In this document: one piece after another, positions 30,749 to 42,208 of the stretch
Numbering within the stretch: position 1 is the first letter of the stretch
Layout: each line of letters opens with the position of its first letter
DNA from: Bondarzewia mesenterica
Taxonomy: Eukaryota; Basidiomycota; Agaricomycetes; Russulales; Bondarzewiaceae
NCBI GenBank assembly: GCA_004802705.1
Contig: SGPL01000056.1
Coordinates: 30,536-94,535, forward strand
Reading direction: 5' to 3'
Length of the DNA stretch: 64,000 nucleotides
Made by a program: the position numbers and the translations under genes
The notes under the pieces: model-generated
The model's database searches: none
Told to the model about the DNA's origin: nothing
Seen by the model: the letters and a program-made list of their open reading frames with translations, nothing else

Positions 30749-33700
30749 ATGCCCCCCAAAGGATCTCTAAGACCCCGCACGTGGGGTACCCGTTTTGATT
30801 CCCTCACTTCCGCCTCTCCTCCTCTGACCCCTCCAAACAACTCCATCTCTCATACCCCATCTATTACATCCTTCGGCAGCCCAAGAGTCCATTCGTTTGC
30901 TGCTAATACTAGCCCCATTCCTACAGCAAAGAGAAAGGAAGACAAGATGCCTCACGACGCTAGCGTCTTTGTGGGCAGGTTCGCATATATTTGCTCTCTC
31001 CTTGATAGCGTATCCTGTGCATTGACGTGCTTCCTAGTCTCCCCTCCCATATAGAGCACCAGGAACTCACCCGTCTTTTGTCGGAACATCTCTCTGCGCA
31101 TGCGGAAGTCAAAAACATCAAAGTAGTCCGCGACGCCAAAGGTGGCGTATGTGCTTTTGTCCAGTGCGAGGTAAATTTTATATCCTTCTATGTTATTTAT
31201 CTGTTTCTATCTTCTGCGGGCTCATTGATTCTTCAGGATGCAGCGTCCGCGACTCGCCTCATTCAGACCCTCCGCTCTCAACCCCCTCAGCCTTTTTTTG
31301 GGCCGTTACTTGCGCTATGAACAAGCCCGCGCTTTGAGAACCTTGTTGATCTCGTATCGGTATGTTTCCTGCCCATCAGATCAGTTTTTGATGCCTGACT
31401 CCACTGTCCCTTTAGGACGCCGGTCCATCCGACAGATCTCAGGTCTCCTGTCGCTGCAAATGGCCAGCGAGAAGGCCCAGTCGAGCTTGAACCTGCTAGC
31501 GCTATGAGACTATGGAGGCCTCGTGGGTCTAAGTGATTTTTTTTTTCATTCCTGTACCTTTTTCATTCGGAATGACTGATTATATGCGTCCTAAAAGATT
31601 TGTTACCATCCTCTACAATGTAGATGCGTGTCAATTCGATGAGAGCCTTGTTCAGACACCGTCTCTCGCTTCAAATGCGGATATTGTTCGCACTCCTTTA
31701 GACGGCGCCGGGCTTCTTATCGCTCCCTTGAGCTATGATTCCGATGTAAGCTTCTAAAGCTTCTCCTCCCAGTTGGACGTAATAAAATTGTAAACCGAAT
31801 ACACCGTAGACGATCTACAAATTGGCTTCCGCTTTCGGGCCCGTGGAGTATTTCGGTCTTCACGAATCCGATCAATCCCGACCACAAAGCGAAGGTGAGA
31901 CGACCGGGCTTCAATTATTCGTATTCAAATCTCATGGTGACTGTATAGGACCCAAAGTATATCCCGCTCCACATAACGCTTCAAGGCCGTCCATCATGGA
32001 TCCAGGCTGCTGGGAGATAAAATGGGAGCATAGAGACGACTGTGTCTCCGCTCTGATGGCAAGTGGAATGGGGTCATTGTTTGGGGTCACACTGATCTTA
32101 TTCGTCACGATGCACAGGCTCTTCGCGCTGTACCTCATCTGACTGTGACATGGGCCCATTTGCCCTACTCGCGCCCCTCATTCACCACTCCTCTCCATCA
32201 GCGGCTTAAGGAGCAGACTCCGTACACAGCGCCCAACCGAGCTCATCGCTTCTCAGAACCGAAGCCTGCAGGGCCACAAAGGCCTCGCGCATTCACTGCT
32301 GGTGCCCTTTTGCCTCACCATATGCGAGAATCGACCATGTCTACGCAAGCTTCAGATGTTGATTGTGACACTGCTGCAGGAACTGCAGGCTCTCCCCCCT
32401 CTTCTAGGCACTCGTCCTCTTTGCATAATGAAGGCGTTGGTGCCCTTGCTGAACAGTCCCACACTGTCCAATCGCCGGAGGAGCCAGCGGCCGCGGAGTG
32501 GGCGTCCATGCACCATCGCCGTCAACCTAGCAGCCCAACTTCGCCTACCGCTCATCGTGGCCAGAGTGCTGGAGCGGCACGATCGTTGCTTTTGCCTCTG
32601 CGTCCTCGCATTCATTCCGGGAACTCTCGAAGCTTGATCGATGAGGATGTGAAGAAAGCAGATGAAGACGTGAAGGACTTTTCTGCCACGCATAATGAAA
32701 GATGGAATGCATCTTTATCGTGGGGTGAGAGCAGAATGGATTCTGATGAGGATTCTGACGACGGGAGGTACGGCATGTCCCCTCGATATCCGTCGTTCTA
32801 AATTTAATTCTGACCTTTCCCAGATCATCAGAACCAGATTTCGTCTATCCTACCCTGTCTGCACCCATTACGCCTGCTAAGAGACGCGTTGCTGCTGCTG
32901 ACCAGCCGTCGTCTCTCAAGGACCAAGGCGTCCAGACTAATCTTGAAGTCGCATCCTTGACGGAAGGGTACGCTGCTGATGATAAGGCACCGATCACACC
33001 AGAGTCAGCGCCGTCTCTCATCTCTCCCGATACTCCAGGATTCACATACCCACCCACTCCTGACAGTGGAAGTGTGGTCGACCCAGCGATACAGATGCCC
33101 ACTCTAAACCTAGACGAGGAGGCTGTGAGCGAAGATATATCTGAGCGACTGCATGGTGTGACTTCGAGGAGGCCGTCAAGGATCTTGATCCTACTACGAT
33201 CTTCGTTGGTGGGCTGGAGATGTATGGTTCGAATGCTTGGGACGAGAATAGGGTCAAGGGGGTGTTCGGGAAGTACGGAGATATCGCGGATGTCAAAGTA
33301 GTGAGGCCGCGTAAGTGCAATCAGTTCTACAAGACTCTTTGAGCATATGCTGATGGAATATCCAGTGAACAAGAGGTCGGCCTTTGCTTTCGTGAGGTTC
33401 AGTGACGCGGACGGCGCGGCACAAGCTGTTGTCCAGGAGGTAAGTGTACGACTACATTTTTTGTTCGGATACTCATGCATTTTACCCAGCACAACCGCAT
33501 ATACAACGGCCGTCAGATCCGCGTTCAACTTCGGAACAGCAATCATCACTATCGCACTCCATGGAGATTCAACGGACGAGGAAGGGGGAGAGGCTTTGCT
33601 CAACGCTTCCCCATGAACCGGCCTGACTTTAACTTCCATCACGGAGTTGCGGCCGACAATATCCAGTCGTTCTCGATGGAGGGTATGCGACAGGACCAAC

Positions 33701-35122
33701 AGTTCCATATGATGAACGCGTATCGCGGCGGGGTCCCTGTCACTGGTGGAGCCAATAGCTCATCCTCAGCAGTCAGTAGCAGCTATGGTGGCAACATCGA
33801 ACCAAGTTCTTACGTTCCGTCCAAGGCGCATACCCCGGACTCGTCCACCGCGCCGCATAACATCACGGGTCCTGCACCCTCCGCCGTTGACGCCGCAGCA
33901 CCTTCTACGGGAAATCTCGCGCCACCTGTACCTCCTGCTCCCGGAATGGCTCCTCCTGTAATGGCGTACCATGCGATGCCCGGTGTGGGATTCTACCCCG
34001 CTCAACACTGGTACCCTCACCCTTACCACTATCCGATGCCCATTATGCCTGGATATCATCCCGGGTTCTCGGTTCCGGCACCGCAAAATATGCAGGTTCC
34101 CTCCGGAGTCGAAAACAGCAATGGGGTTACTGGCAATGAATGGTGTTTATCAGGTATGTGTTGCCTGCTCGAAGAAGTGGTTCGCAAAAGTCACCCTATA
34201 TACCTTTCCCAACTAGCCCTTCGCACAGTATCCAGCATACCCGATGGTCACTGCCATCCAAGAGCCGTCCAAACCCAACCCTGCCCCGCCTTCCGATATG
34301 CAACAATTGCAACCCCCTTTATTACCAACGGGCTTCATTCAAGGCGAGGATGGCCTGGTTCCCGTTTACCCCCCAGAGGCGTTGGACCAGTACATGTCAA
34401 ACTCGGGCGGTCAGTCTCAATCTCAAGCGCTTACGCCTGCTCTCCAACCTCAGCCAGAGGGGATGCGACGAAGCGCAACTATGGTTGCTCCTGGAGGTTG
34501 GGGTCATTATCCGTATCCTCCACCTTTCTATCCAGTGCCAGGATCTGGCACCGCGATGGCCCGTAGTCAGTCTCTTCCCGGTCCAGGGGCCATCGGGGCT
34601 GCACCTTCCTGGTTCTCGAACCCTTCGTTCAACATGCCACCTCCAGCCATCATGCCGCCACCGGCTTATCCCGCTGTACCACCCGTTGGAGGAGCCATGC
34701 CGATGACTTCGTACCCCACGAACGGATCCCTTGGATCTGCGTCTGGCCAGACTGGATGGGATAACGGTGTCTCGCCCATGAAGCGTCAAAATCATCGCAG
34801 GGATCGTCTCAGCCATCCTGGCCACTCGGCCCAAAACACCTCTGGTAACTACTCCCAACATCACTTCCGGAACCCGCCCACCCGTAATTCACCTGGACCG
34901 TCAAATCGACATGTGCATCCAGGGGGGTTCGTTTCCATGAATAACATCGTGGACTATGCAGGTGCTGCCGACTGTCAGACCGAGCCTCATCAGCCGGAGG
35001 GTTCTGGTAACCGCGGTGTCAAAGCTAGCACGTCGTCGCCTGCACAATTCGAATACGCGGGCTCCAGGCACTCCGTTGACCACGCCGCACCAGTGCCGCA
35101 GTGGAACGCCGCGCGTCCTTGA
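30749..35122 (+). CDS. Large RRM RNA-binding protein with two frame breaks
   Basis: Exons: 30749-30978, 31038-31170, 31237-31359, 31416-31532, 31598-31745, 31810-32058, 32118-32767, 32824-33124, 33169-33310, 33366-33439, 33490-34153 and 34229-35122. With two single-base corrections this gives 1240 residues. RRM1 (about 70-150) has ASVFVGSLPSHI and GGVCAFVQCE. A degenerate RRM-like region follows (FVTILYNVDACQF). A canonical RRM near 610-700 has TTIFVGGLEMYG and SAFAFVRFSDADGAA, then an RG-rich patch. The C-terminal half is Pro/Gly/Tyr/Met-rich and prion-like. Frame breaks sit at T7 (31293-31299) and G4 (34123-34126); dropping one base in each restores continuity. The intron at 32059 uses a GC donor; the one at 33125-33168 is only 44 nt and uncertain. 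The protein probably acts in mRNA fate; target unknown. Confidence 0.8.
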
Positions 35123-35636
35123 AACCGAAGTCCTATCTCCTCTTCCTTTTTCGTTCCTTTTGTCTCATGGACTACCCCTCCTTCCTTTTCGTTCCTTTTC
35201 GTCCTCTCTCTGGTCCTTTCTTTCCCCCTCAATCTCGTAATTAAAGCATTTGAAGAAAAAATAAGCTTCTCATCGCAATTTGGAGTCTCCCAACTATTTC
35301 ATTCTATGGACTATGTATCTGTTCCCATTTTGTGCGTCTCGGCTCCTGTTGTATTACACCCATTACCTACTGCCCACGATCCTTATATCGATACCGCCTG
35401 TCCTTACTTGATCGATGGGTTTGTACTGTCCGATCTCATTCCTTCACCATTTTTTTCACACCATTCGTCTCCATTTCTTTACCATCTGTTTCTTACGGCC
35501 AGACCTGGTCCTTCATCCTCATTTGTAAATTCGATGTACATCTTACGCGTGCATATGAAATTATTACAGAAGGGAAGCACAAAATTCTATACAATGGAGT
35601 GTCATCGGAAAGTAAAAAAGGATGCATCCGATGGAT
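35123..35636. other. Convergent 3' region
   Basis: This lies between the stops of the convergent RRM and lipase genes. Plus-strand pyrimidine runs follow 35123 and no exon is supported. Frames open in it are short and lack splice or domain support. Confidence 0.4.
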
Positions 35637-37402
35637 CTATGGCATGGAGGCATCGACATGCCTTAACCAGTCACCAAAATCGTCCCAAAATTGTTGCTGA
35701 CGTTGGTTTCCCCACCAGAAAGGCATAATTGATGTGTGAGATGCATCTTCGAGTTGGTGGACGTGCCAAATTCCTGGCTCGTAGCAAAAGGAAATGCTAT
35801 CACGATCCTCAGATGCATGGTGGCAACATTGAGTTGCACTGACGATGCTCCGTTATTTCATTGATTTCCGCCAAACAGATCAACCCGAGCGACGCACCCG
35901 CAACCGTAAGGATGCCACTGGGAAAAGACCGGGACGACTCCATCATTGGCCCAATATTCTTCTCCGAGCCTGGACGCTCGAATCGGTATCCCCCCTTCGA
36001 TGTCCAAATCGTACTTCTCCGTTTTTTGGTCTGCGAAATTCATTCCAAATATCGGCACATCCGGTTGGAGTAGGAAGGAAGGCGTCGGTCGGAGAGTGGA
36101 GAAATCGAAGGAACCCATCCGGCGGGAGCACAGGAAAAGAGGACCGGATAGGAGGTGTCCGACGGTGGGCGTGTGGGTCAGGGCGGCCGCATCCGTCCTC
36201 TCTGTCTGCAGGAGGGATGTTTCAGCTGATTCATGAGCGTCTCTGAGCGCTACTACTGTATGCAGTATCAGCATCAGGAATCAGGACCGACCATGCAAGC
36301 TACATAGCTTCTATAAAACGTCCGTCCGTGGGGTCGCCCTTCCCCGCCCGCCTCTCGGTCGTCAGCCGCTTCAAAGGTAGCGTCGAATGGAAGGGCGTCC
36401 CGGCTCTCCGCCCAATCGCTCCGCCAGAGCTGCCTGATGAGCGAGGCGACGGATGTTTCACGGTACGATAATCCGCGCGATTCGGCACGCAGGTCTATCA
36501 TGCGTGAGATGAGAGGCGAGAGGTAGCAAAGCAGGTGCACGCCTTTGGCGAGGGCGGACCCGACGGAGAGACGGCGCACGGTGGGGGCTGCGTCTATGCG
36601 CTCGCCGAGGGTGTATACTATTTGGGTGCCACGGAATGGGGAGCACACTGATTGAAAGGAGATGTTGAATTAGTTTTCATATCAGAGGGAGTTGGATGAT
36701 ACCTGTGCTGACGGATAGGACCATGTCGGGATGACATTCCGGCCCAAAAAAGCCTTCTTGCAGAAGCTGCTGTAGTTTTACGATAGTCATACCCCCCTAC
36801 AAAGATGAATATTGTCAGTTAAGCGACGACGACGATGTCTCATGTCATCACGTCATACCACCGAGTGGCCAAGGAAATGTAGGGGCTGCTTCCTGGACCA
36901 GCCAGGATAGAGCGCCTCGACGTTCGAACGCCCATAACGCGCGTGCCCGTTCCGCGTCGAATGGTCAGCTCCATAATCAACTGCCAAAAGAAACAAATGG
37001 AGGGTCAAGATAGTGACTGCGACTATCTTTAAACCTAGTCTCATGACTCGCCTTGACCGCCTACCAAACCGTAAAAGAGCTCGCACGCCCGGTCGTGCAG
37101 GGAACTCACAGGCCCGACTCTGCAAGGCTCGAATTCAGCTCCGTAAAGATATCCGAGTAACAAACGAGCAACAGAGTACCACCATCATCGATGCGAACTC
37201 ACTTGGAAAATATGACCTTCCTCTTCCCTCTCTTTCCCTTCTCTTCTCCGTTCAGGTGGCGCTCAAAACTACCTCCCACAGCCTGGCCGATCCCGCCCAA
37301 GAAACCTTCCACGATCACGAGCGGAATCAAATCCACATCGTCGAGCCCGCCATTGTCCTCACCTTTTTTAGAGCTGTCCTGCGGCTCTACACTGTCCATC
37401 AT
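35637..37402 (-). CDS. Triacylglycerol lipase resembling bacterial family I.5
   Basis: The product is an alpha/beta hydrolase that should split acylglycerol esters. Minus-strand exons: 37203-37402, 37052-37119, 36859-36980, 36703-36796, 36292-36647, 35898-36205 and 35637-35838, giving 449 residues. Family marks are DLIPLVIVEGFLGG (oxyanion strand), VGPVSSLHDRACELFYGL, VDYGADHSTRNGHARYGR, and LHFLGHSVGG with the nucleophile near Ser129. NDGVVPVFSQWHP (about 365) carries the acid Asp. The His is in VHQLEDASHTS (about 415). The order and the VDYG-GHARFGR block resemble Geobacillus/Staphylococcus family I.5 lipases, including the zinc-site region. No signal peptide is visible at the chosen start, so an upstream exon may be missing. 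The second intron (36981-37051) uses a GC donor. Confidence 0.85.
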
Positions 37403-38238
37403 GATCAAGGAGGTCGCAAGAGAAGAGATAGCAACGCATTTGATAACATACTGGAAACGTTGACGTACCTGTTGATTCTTGGACCGACCGCTGCGACTGG
37501 TCGCCAAAATGGCTCCGACGAGCCGGCGCGAGTCGGATTATAAAGCCGATCGCGTCGTCTGCCGCCGACAAGATCGAGAGCTTCAAGGTGCCAGCGTGAC
37601 ACACGGCGAAAGGACAAGGGTTTGTTAAATTCCGCGAAAAGAAAGGGAAAAAAGATACAAAGGTTGAGCGCTAAGCTTGTACATAGAACACCGTCTATCA
37701 GAAGCACGAACGGCTAAGCATCGAATAAGAACTGAACCGAGACTATTACGGGGTATCGAATAGAACAGACGAGCCGGAAGGTGAGCGGAATGGACGGTGG
37801 GTAGATGTCGAAAAAATGGGATGCTGATATGATGCAAGGAATATTATGCTTGGAAAAGATCGTGCAAGATAGATGTATGTGATGTATGATGCAAATATTG
37901 TTCATATGTGAAGGAAGAGACGAGGAGACTGTGATATCGGATAGGATTAAAGCGTGTAAACAGAAGCGGAGAAAAACGGAAGACGTACAAGGTGGGCATA
38001 ATTGTCTTTTTTGGTCATAAATGCATATATGGTGGTCACTGTCCAGTGGTTGTATGCTGCATTACAATCTACAAGATTAAGGATAAATGACCGAGGCGTA
38101 TCTGTTCATCGTGTGAGGTTTATGCGGGATGATGAGAAGAATAAGAGGCTTACAGGTATAATTGTACACTAGAAGCGCGGTTAAGCCAACGGAAAAGCAG
38201 CGAATAGTATACACTTACAGAGGCAATCCAGATTTCGT
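37403..38238. other. Intergenic, no gene seen
   Basis: This holds the upstream region of the lipase and the 3' flank of the next minus-strand gene. A minus frame at 37405-37707 begins with a hydrophobic stretch (LLIDGVLCTSLALNLCIFF), but I could not splice it in frame to the lipase. TGATGTATG-like repeats occur near 37865-37895. Confidence 0.4.
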
Positions 38239-39912
38239 TCAATGTTTCTTGCCCGTATACCACGACAACGCGACACTGCCAACTCCGGCGATATGGACCC
38301 TAGCATTGAGTCGGCACACCTGCGCGCTCAAGATGTCAGTCAGAGCGCTACACCAATTCAGTCATAGCAGACGCACAGTATCAGCGACCTCAGACCTCCG
38401 GAAATCGACGTGGAGATCGCCATTTTGGGCGCGCGTGATCTGATTGACTTCTCCAAAAGACTAGAGTGCAAGCTCAAAACAGGCTAGAACCGAGGTGAAT
38501 GGAATGGACGACATACCTCGCACCATCGCCTGACACCCTCAACACGTCGCTGATCGTTCATCCCCACCCCACTGACGACGAGCTTCTTCTTTCGCTTCTC
38601 TTGCGATATCAGTACAGAGGGAACTCGTCGGATGGGTATGCTGCTGCCATGACCCTTAATGGAGAAAGGAATGCGGATGCCGGTACTAGGTTTGAGCGAC
38701 AGCATGGTTTCCGATCCCGGTGGGTCGTGCAGATGGGAAGCATTGCTGGGTAAAGACCACAAAGATGGTGAAGGCGTTTTGAATCGAGGAGGGGGTGGAG
38801 AGCGAGAGGAGCGAACGGGACCCTTGTGAGAGGTAGAGATGTTCGAAGTCCCTGTCGTGCTCGACGAGAAGGTGTTGACAGAGGAAAAGCTAGGTCTGGA
38901 TGGGGGCATTTCGTCGCTTGAATCTCCTCGAGAGCGGTGTGAATGGGGAGAAGAGGAAAAGACGCCTAGAACGTTCGGGCGCTTGAACTTCCAACTACTG
39001 TAGGAACGGGACGTGCGAGGCGTGGAAGGGCCATCCGGTGAGCTCGGCTGCGCGGAAGCCAAGGAGGTGACGCTGCTCTCTCTTTTTTGATTGGTTTGTG
39101 TATTTGCATTATGACGCTGAAGGAAGGAATCCCGAGGGACGCTCGAAAACGGGGCATTGCGTGCGGCAGCTGATGCGCGGCGAGAAGGGGCCAGAGACAA
39201 GCGAAAATTGCGCAGGGAAGGCGGGGCTTGGAACAAGCCTGAGTTGGGTCGGGGAGTTGCGGTCGTCGACAAAGCAGGAGATGAACGGATGCGATCAGTA
39301 TCGGTAGAACGAGACTAGTAGTGATTTACACGCTGTCAGTGGTATCCCCCGAAGCACGGTCACGTGATAAGAATACCTGGAAGACATCCTCGTCGAGTCC
39401 GCGGCGCGAGCTCCGGGCCTCGTCTTCATCCACAAGGACATAACTCTCCAACGTGTGGCTATCGTCGGGTCCATCTTCACCGAAACGTGGCCGGCTGATC
39501 CCAGGATACGCGAGATAAGGATGAGGTGCAGTGGCATACAGAGGCGTGTCGGTTGAAGAGCCGTTATCGCCCGCACGCGCGTTGTTGGGGAAAGAAAGTT
39601 GGTCCTCTATCCATCGTTGAAGATGGCTGGAGCGACGGCGTATGTCTCTAGGAAGAGCACTGATCATAGAGACCGTGTCTTTCGAAGGAGTTCGCGGTGG
39701 TGCGGTTGGAATGGCGGTGGAAGCAGGTGAATCGGGAGGAAGTTCTATCCAGATATAAGGCGTGAATTTGTAGACATTGTACACTTAATGATGATGGGAC
39801 CAGTGAAAGTACCTTCGGCAATGCTAGGCATAGAATCGGAGATGATGTGTTGGGATGAAGGCAAAGGTGCCAGGACGCGGAATAAAAGTTCGTGAGAGGT
39901 GTCGTCGCCCAT
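38239..39912 (-). CDS. Ser-rich protein with C-terminal RRM-like domain
   Basis: Minus-strand exons 39813-39912, 39377-39744, 38517-39314, 38377-38460 and 38239-38319 give 476 residues. The N-terminus is MGDDTSHELLFRVLAPLPSS; it then reads PRDIRRRSSHLQRWIEDQLS and is Ser/Thr/Pro-rich and likely disordered up to about residue 390. The C-terminal 80 residues look folded: KKLVVSGVGMNDQRRVEGVR, RWCESFGEVNQITRAQNGDL, HVDFRRSEVADTVCRLNARV and a final GSVALSWYTGKKH. The beta-alpha-beta-beta-alpha-beta rhythm and the G-E-V-x-x-I spacing are RRM-like, so RNA or protein binding is plausible. I know of similar basidiomycete proteins without assigned function. No membrane segment is seen. Confidence 0.8.
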
Positions 39913-40926
39913 CGTAAAAAATGCGTTGGAGTATAAATGCAGCCGCTCAAAAGTAGGAAAGCATGGAAGATGCAAAGGTGGAATTATACAGAGCTGCGAC
40001 AGGGAGAGAAGGAGAAGTCAAATGTGGAGGGTATTCGGGGTGGAAACGTAGAGAAGATGGTGATATTAGATAGCCATGTCGACCAAAGCAAAAAGAGAAA
40101 GGTCACAGCCGGGAGACGGCAAAGCGACGACCAAGCGTGCAATTGAACAACTGTCACACCCTGCAACGAGGCCAGCCACATTCCCGCTAACAGCTTTGTC
40201 GCCGTCCGGCCGTTCCTTATTCATTTCCGCTTCCGTCACGCACCCCCTCTGACACGACATGTTATTCACCACTCGGGCCTGAACATTGAACGATTCCTCC
40301 GAAAATACAGCAATTGGTTTTCCTATTATTTGATCTGCGGTCCTTGCCTTTTGCTACGTAATGTCACCAACTATCATCGCAGTAAGTATCTATCGTGCGC
40401 CACATGTTTAGCGCGAAGGGCAGATCCTCTCCGTGAGGTTGAAAACCACCCAGCCTTCCAGTACGATATTCAGCGAGCCAACAGAGAAGAGGGTCATTAA
40501 CGAGGATCCCATCAAGAAGCCGCACCTTTGATACTGCGCAGGATAGTAGCGTCCGATTCACCACCGAGAGGCAGGCAAATACTTTGCGTATGCCAAGTTG
40601 TACCGCGGAACAAGTCATGTTCACACACAATCGATGGTCGAATAGCCAAGACACTCGGCAATTCCTGCTGTAGTTGCATGAAGTATGACCCAGCAACGGA
40701 AGTGGACCTGTAGTACTGTGCATATCACACAAACACGGCGACAAATTTACCGAAGGGAACACCTCGGAAGTCAAGAAAGTACCCGGACACGAAAGTCATT
40801 CGAGCGGTCGTCGAGTGACGTTGATTTGAAACTGTCAACCGCAGCGGCGAATAAATCAGTATAATGAAATGTCCATATGAATACACGGTTCGCCATACTA
40901 CCACACGTTTGGCTTTTGGCAATAGA
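39913..40926. other. 1-kb interval with an ATG-less open frame
   Basis: No complete gene is supported. A plus-strand frame is open for 117 codons from 40147 to a stop at 40498-40500 but has no ATG. It contains two Cys pairs (CGPC and CATC, 16 residues apart) and ends in a charged stretch (EVENHPAFQYDIQRANREEG). It could be chance or the last exon of an unmodelled gene. Confidence 0.35.
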
Positions 40927-41893
40927 TCACCGAGGGTCTTCCACCTCCGGCAATTTCTGCATCACCATATCGACCACATACTTGAAGAGCTTCGCAGAAG
41001 ACGTCTCCTGGTACCTTCCGAGAAGCTCGAAAGAGCGTTCTGTGCTGCCGATGTTTTCGGCCGGTGTCATCTCCACCCCCTGACCCTCGACTTCTGCAGC
41101 ATCAAGGAGAGTGACGAGCTCTGTATCCACGGGGAGGCTTCCCAAAAATGGCAGGCCCTCGCGCTTCGCCATCTCTTCTCCCCCTCCTGTCGAGAATACA
41201 TTGCTAATTTCGCCGCAGCAGGGGCAAACGTACCCGCTCATGTTTTCGATGATGCCTAGAACAGGAAGCGAGACTGTCCGTGTAAAGGACAGGCATTTCA
41301 TCGCGTCCATCAACGCAACGGCCTGAGGCGTCGTGACAATAACCGCGGAGAGACGGTCATGTACAGGAGCCATATGCTCCAATAGAGACAAATGCTCGTC
41401 CGATGTTCCTGTCAAATGAAATTTCTGGCATGATACCCTGCTCAGCAATTGAAAAGCCGGAAAGCATACCTGGAGGAGTATCGATGATCAGGTAATCAAG
41501 ATCGCCCCACCTCACATCGGACAAGAATTGCCTGATCATCGCATTCTTTTTTGGCCCTCGCCAGACGACCGAATCCTCCTTCTTCTTTAACAGGAACCCG
41601 ACGCTCATACACGCCAATCTCGCCTCAGAGCCATCTGCATACACCGGAACCCAGCCGTCGCTACTCTGGTGCACCCCGTGGCCATCCATGCCTAGCATTC
41701 GAGGTATCGATGGTCCTGTCAGGTCGACATCGAGGATTCCGACTCGAGCAGTCGGGGAGGAGGCATGTAGTGATAGGGCGAGTTGAGATGAGACGGAGGA
41801 CTTGCCGACGCCTCCTTTGCCCGAGCAGACGATGATAATATGTTTAATATGTTTCAATCGTCGTGCAACGGGTGTCTCCTGCGTGGAAGTCAT
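40927..41893 (-). CDS. CFD1: Cytosolic Fe-S cluster assembly ATPase Cfd1 (NUBP2)
   Basis: Cfd1 pairs with Nbp35 as the scaffold that builds 4Fe-4S clusters for cytosolic and nuclear proteins. Minus-strand exons 41470-41893 and 40927-41408 encode 301 residues, a usual length. The deviant P-loop [11 protein letters not shown] lies at 23-33. [16 protein letters not shown] and [14 protein letters not shown] are family motifs. The bridging cluster site is [11 protein letters not shown], holding the C-P-x-C pair. Lack of the N-terminal ferredoxin-like Cys4 region separates it from Nbp35. The start at 41893 is chosen because the family begins close to the P-loop; an upstream in-frame ATG (41998) would add an unlikely leader. 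Confidence 0.93.
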
Positions 41894-42208
41894 GGTTGAA
41901 GATCGTTGATAAAACTGGCGAGGACAGCATCTGACTCCATGATAGTCACGGTACAGGAACTCATCGATGACAAACCACCATGACAAAGTCAGTTGCATCG
42001 TGGAAAAGGCAAGCCAAATTTGGCAATTTCAAATAATGCGCGTCTTGACCTTAAGCTTGGAGGATTTGTATCATGGTCAACAACAGAATCGACAATGCAT
42101 GCCGAACAGGCTTGGACGAAAAGATAACGATTGACAGCAATGGAAACGGACAGGGATACAATGGCGAACGGAAAGCAGGGGAAACATAAATACGGTCCTT
42201 GTGAAGTC
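41894..42208. other. Intergenic between RFC4 and CFD1
   Basis: This 315 bp holds the CFD1 promoter and the RFC4 3' end, both genes being on the minus strand. No other coding exon is supported. Confidence 0.4.

Noticed and set aside
40361..40530. Small two-exon gene starting MSPTIIA
   Set aside because: The implied intron is only about 45 nt without a clear branch site, and the resulting 43-residue product has no recognisable family.
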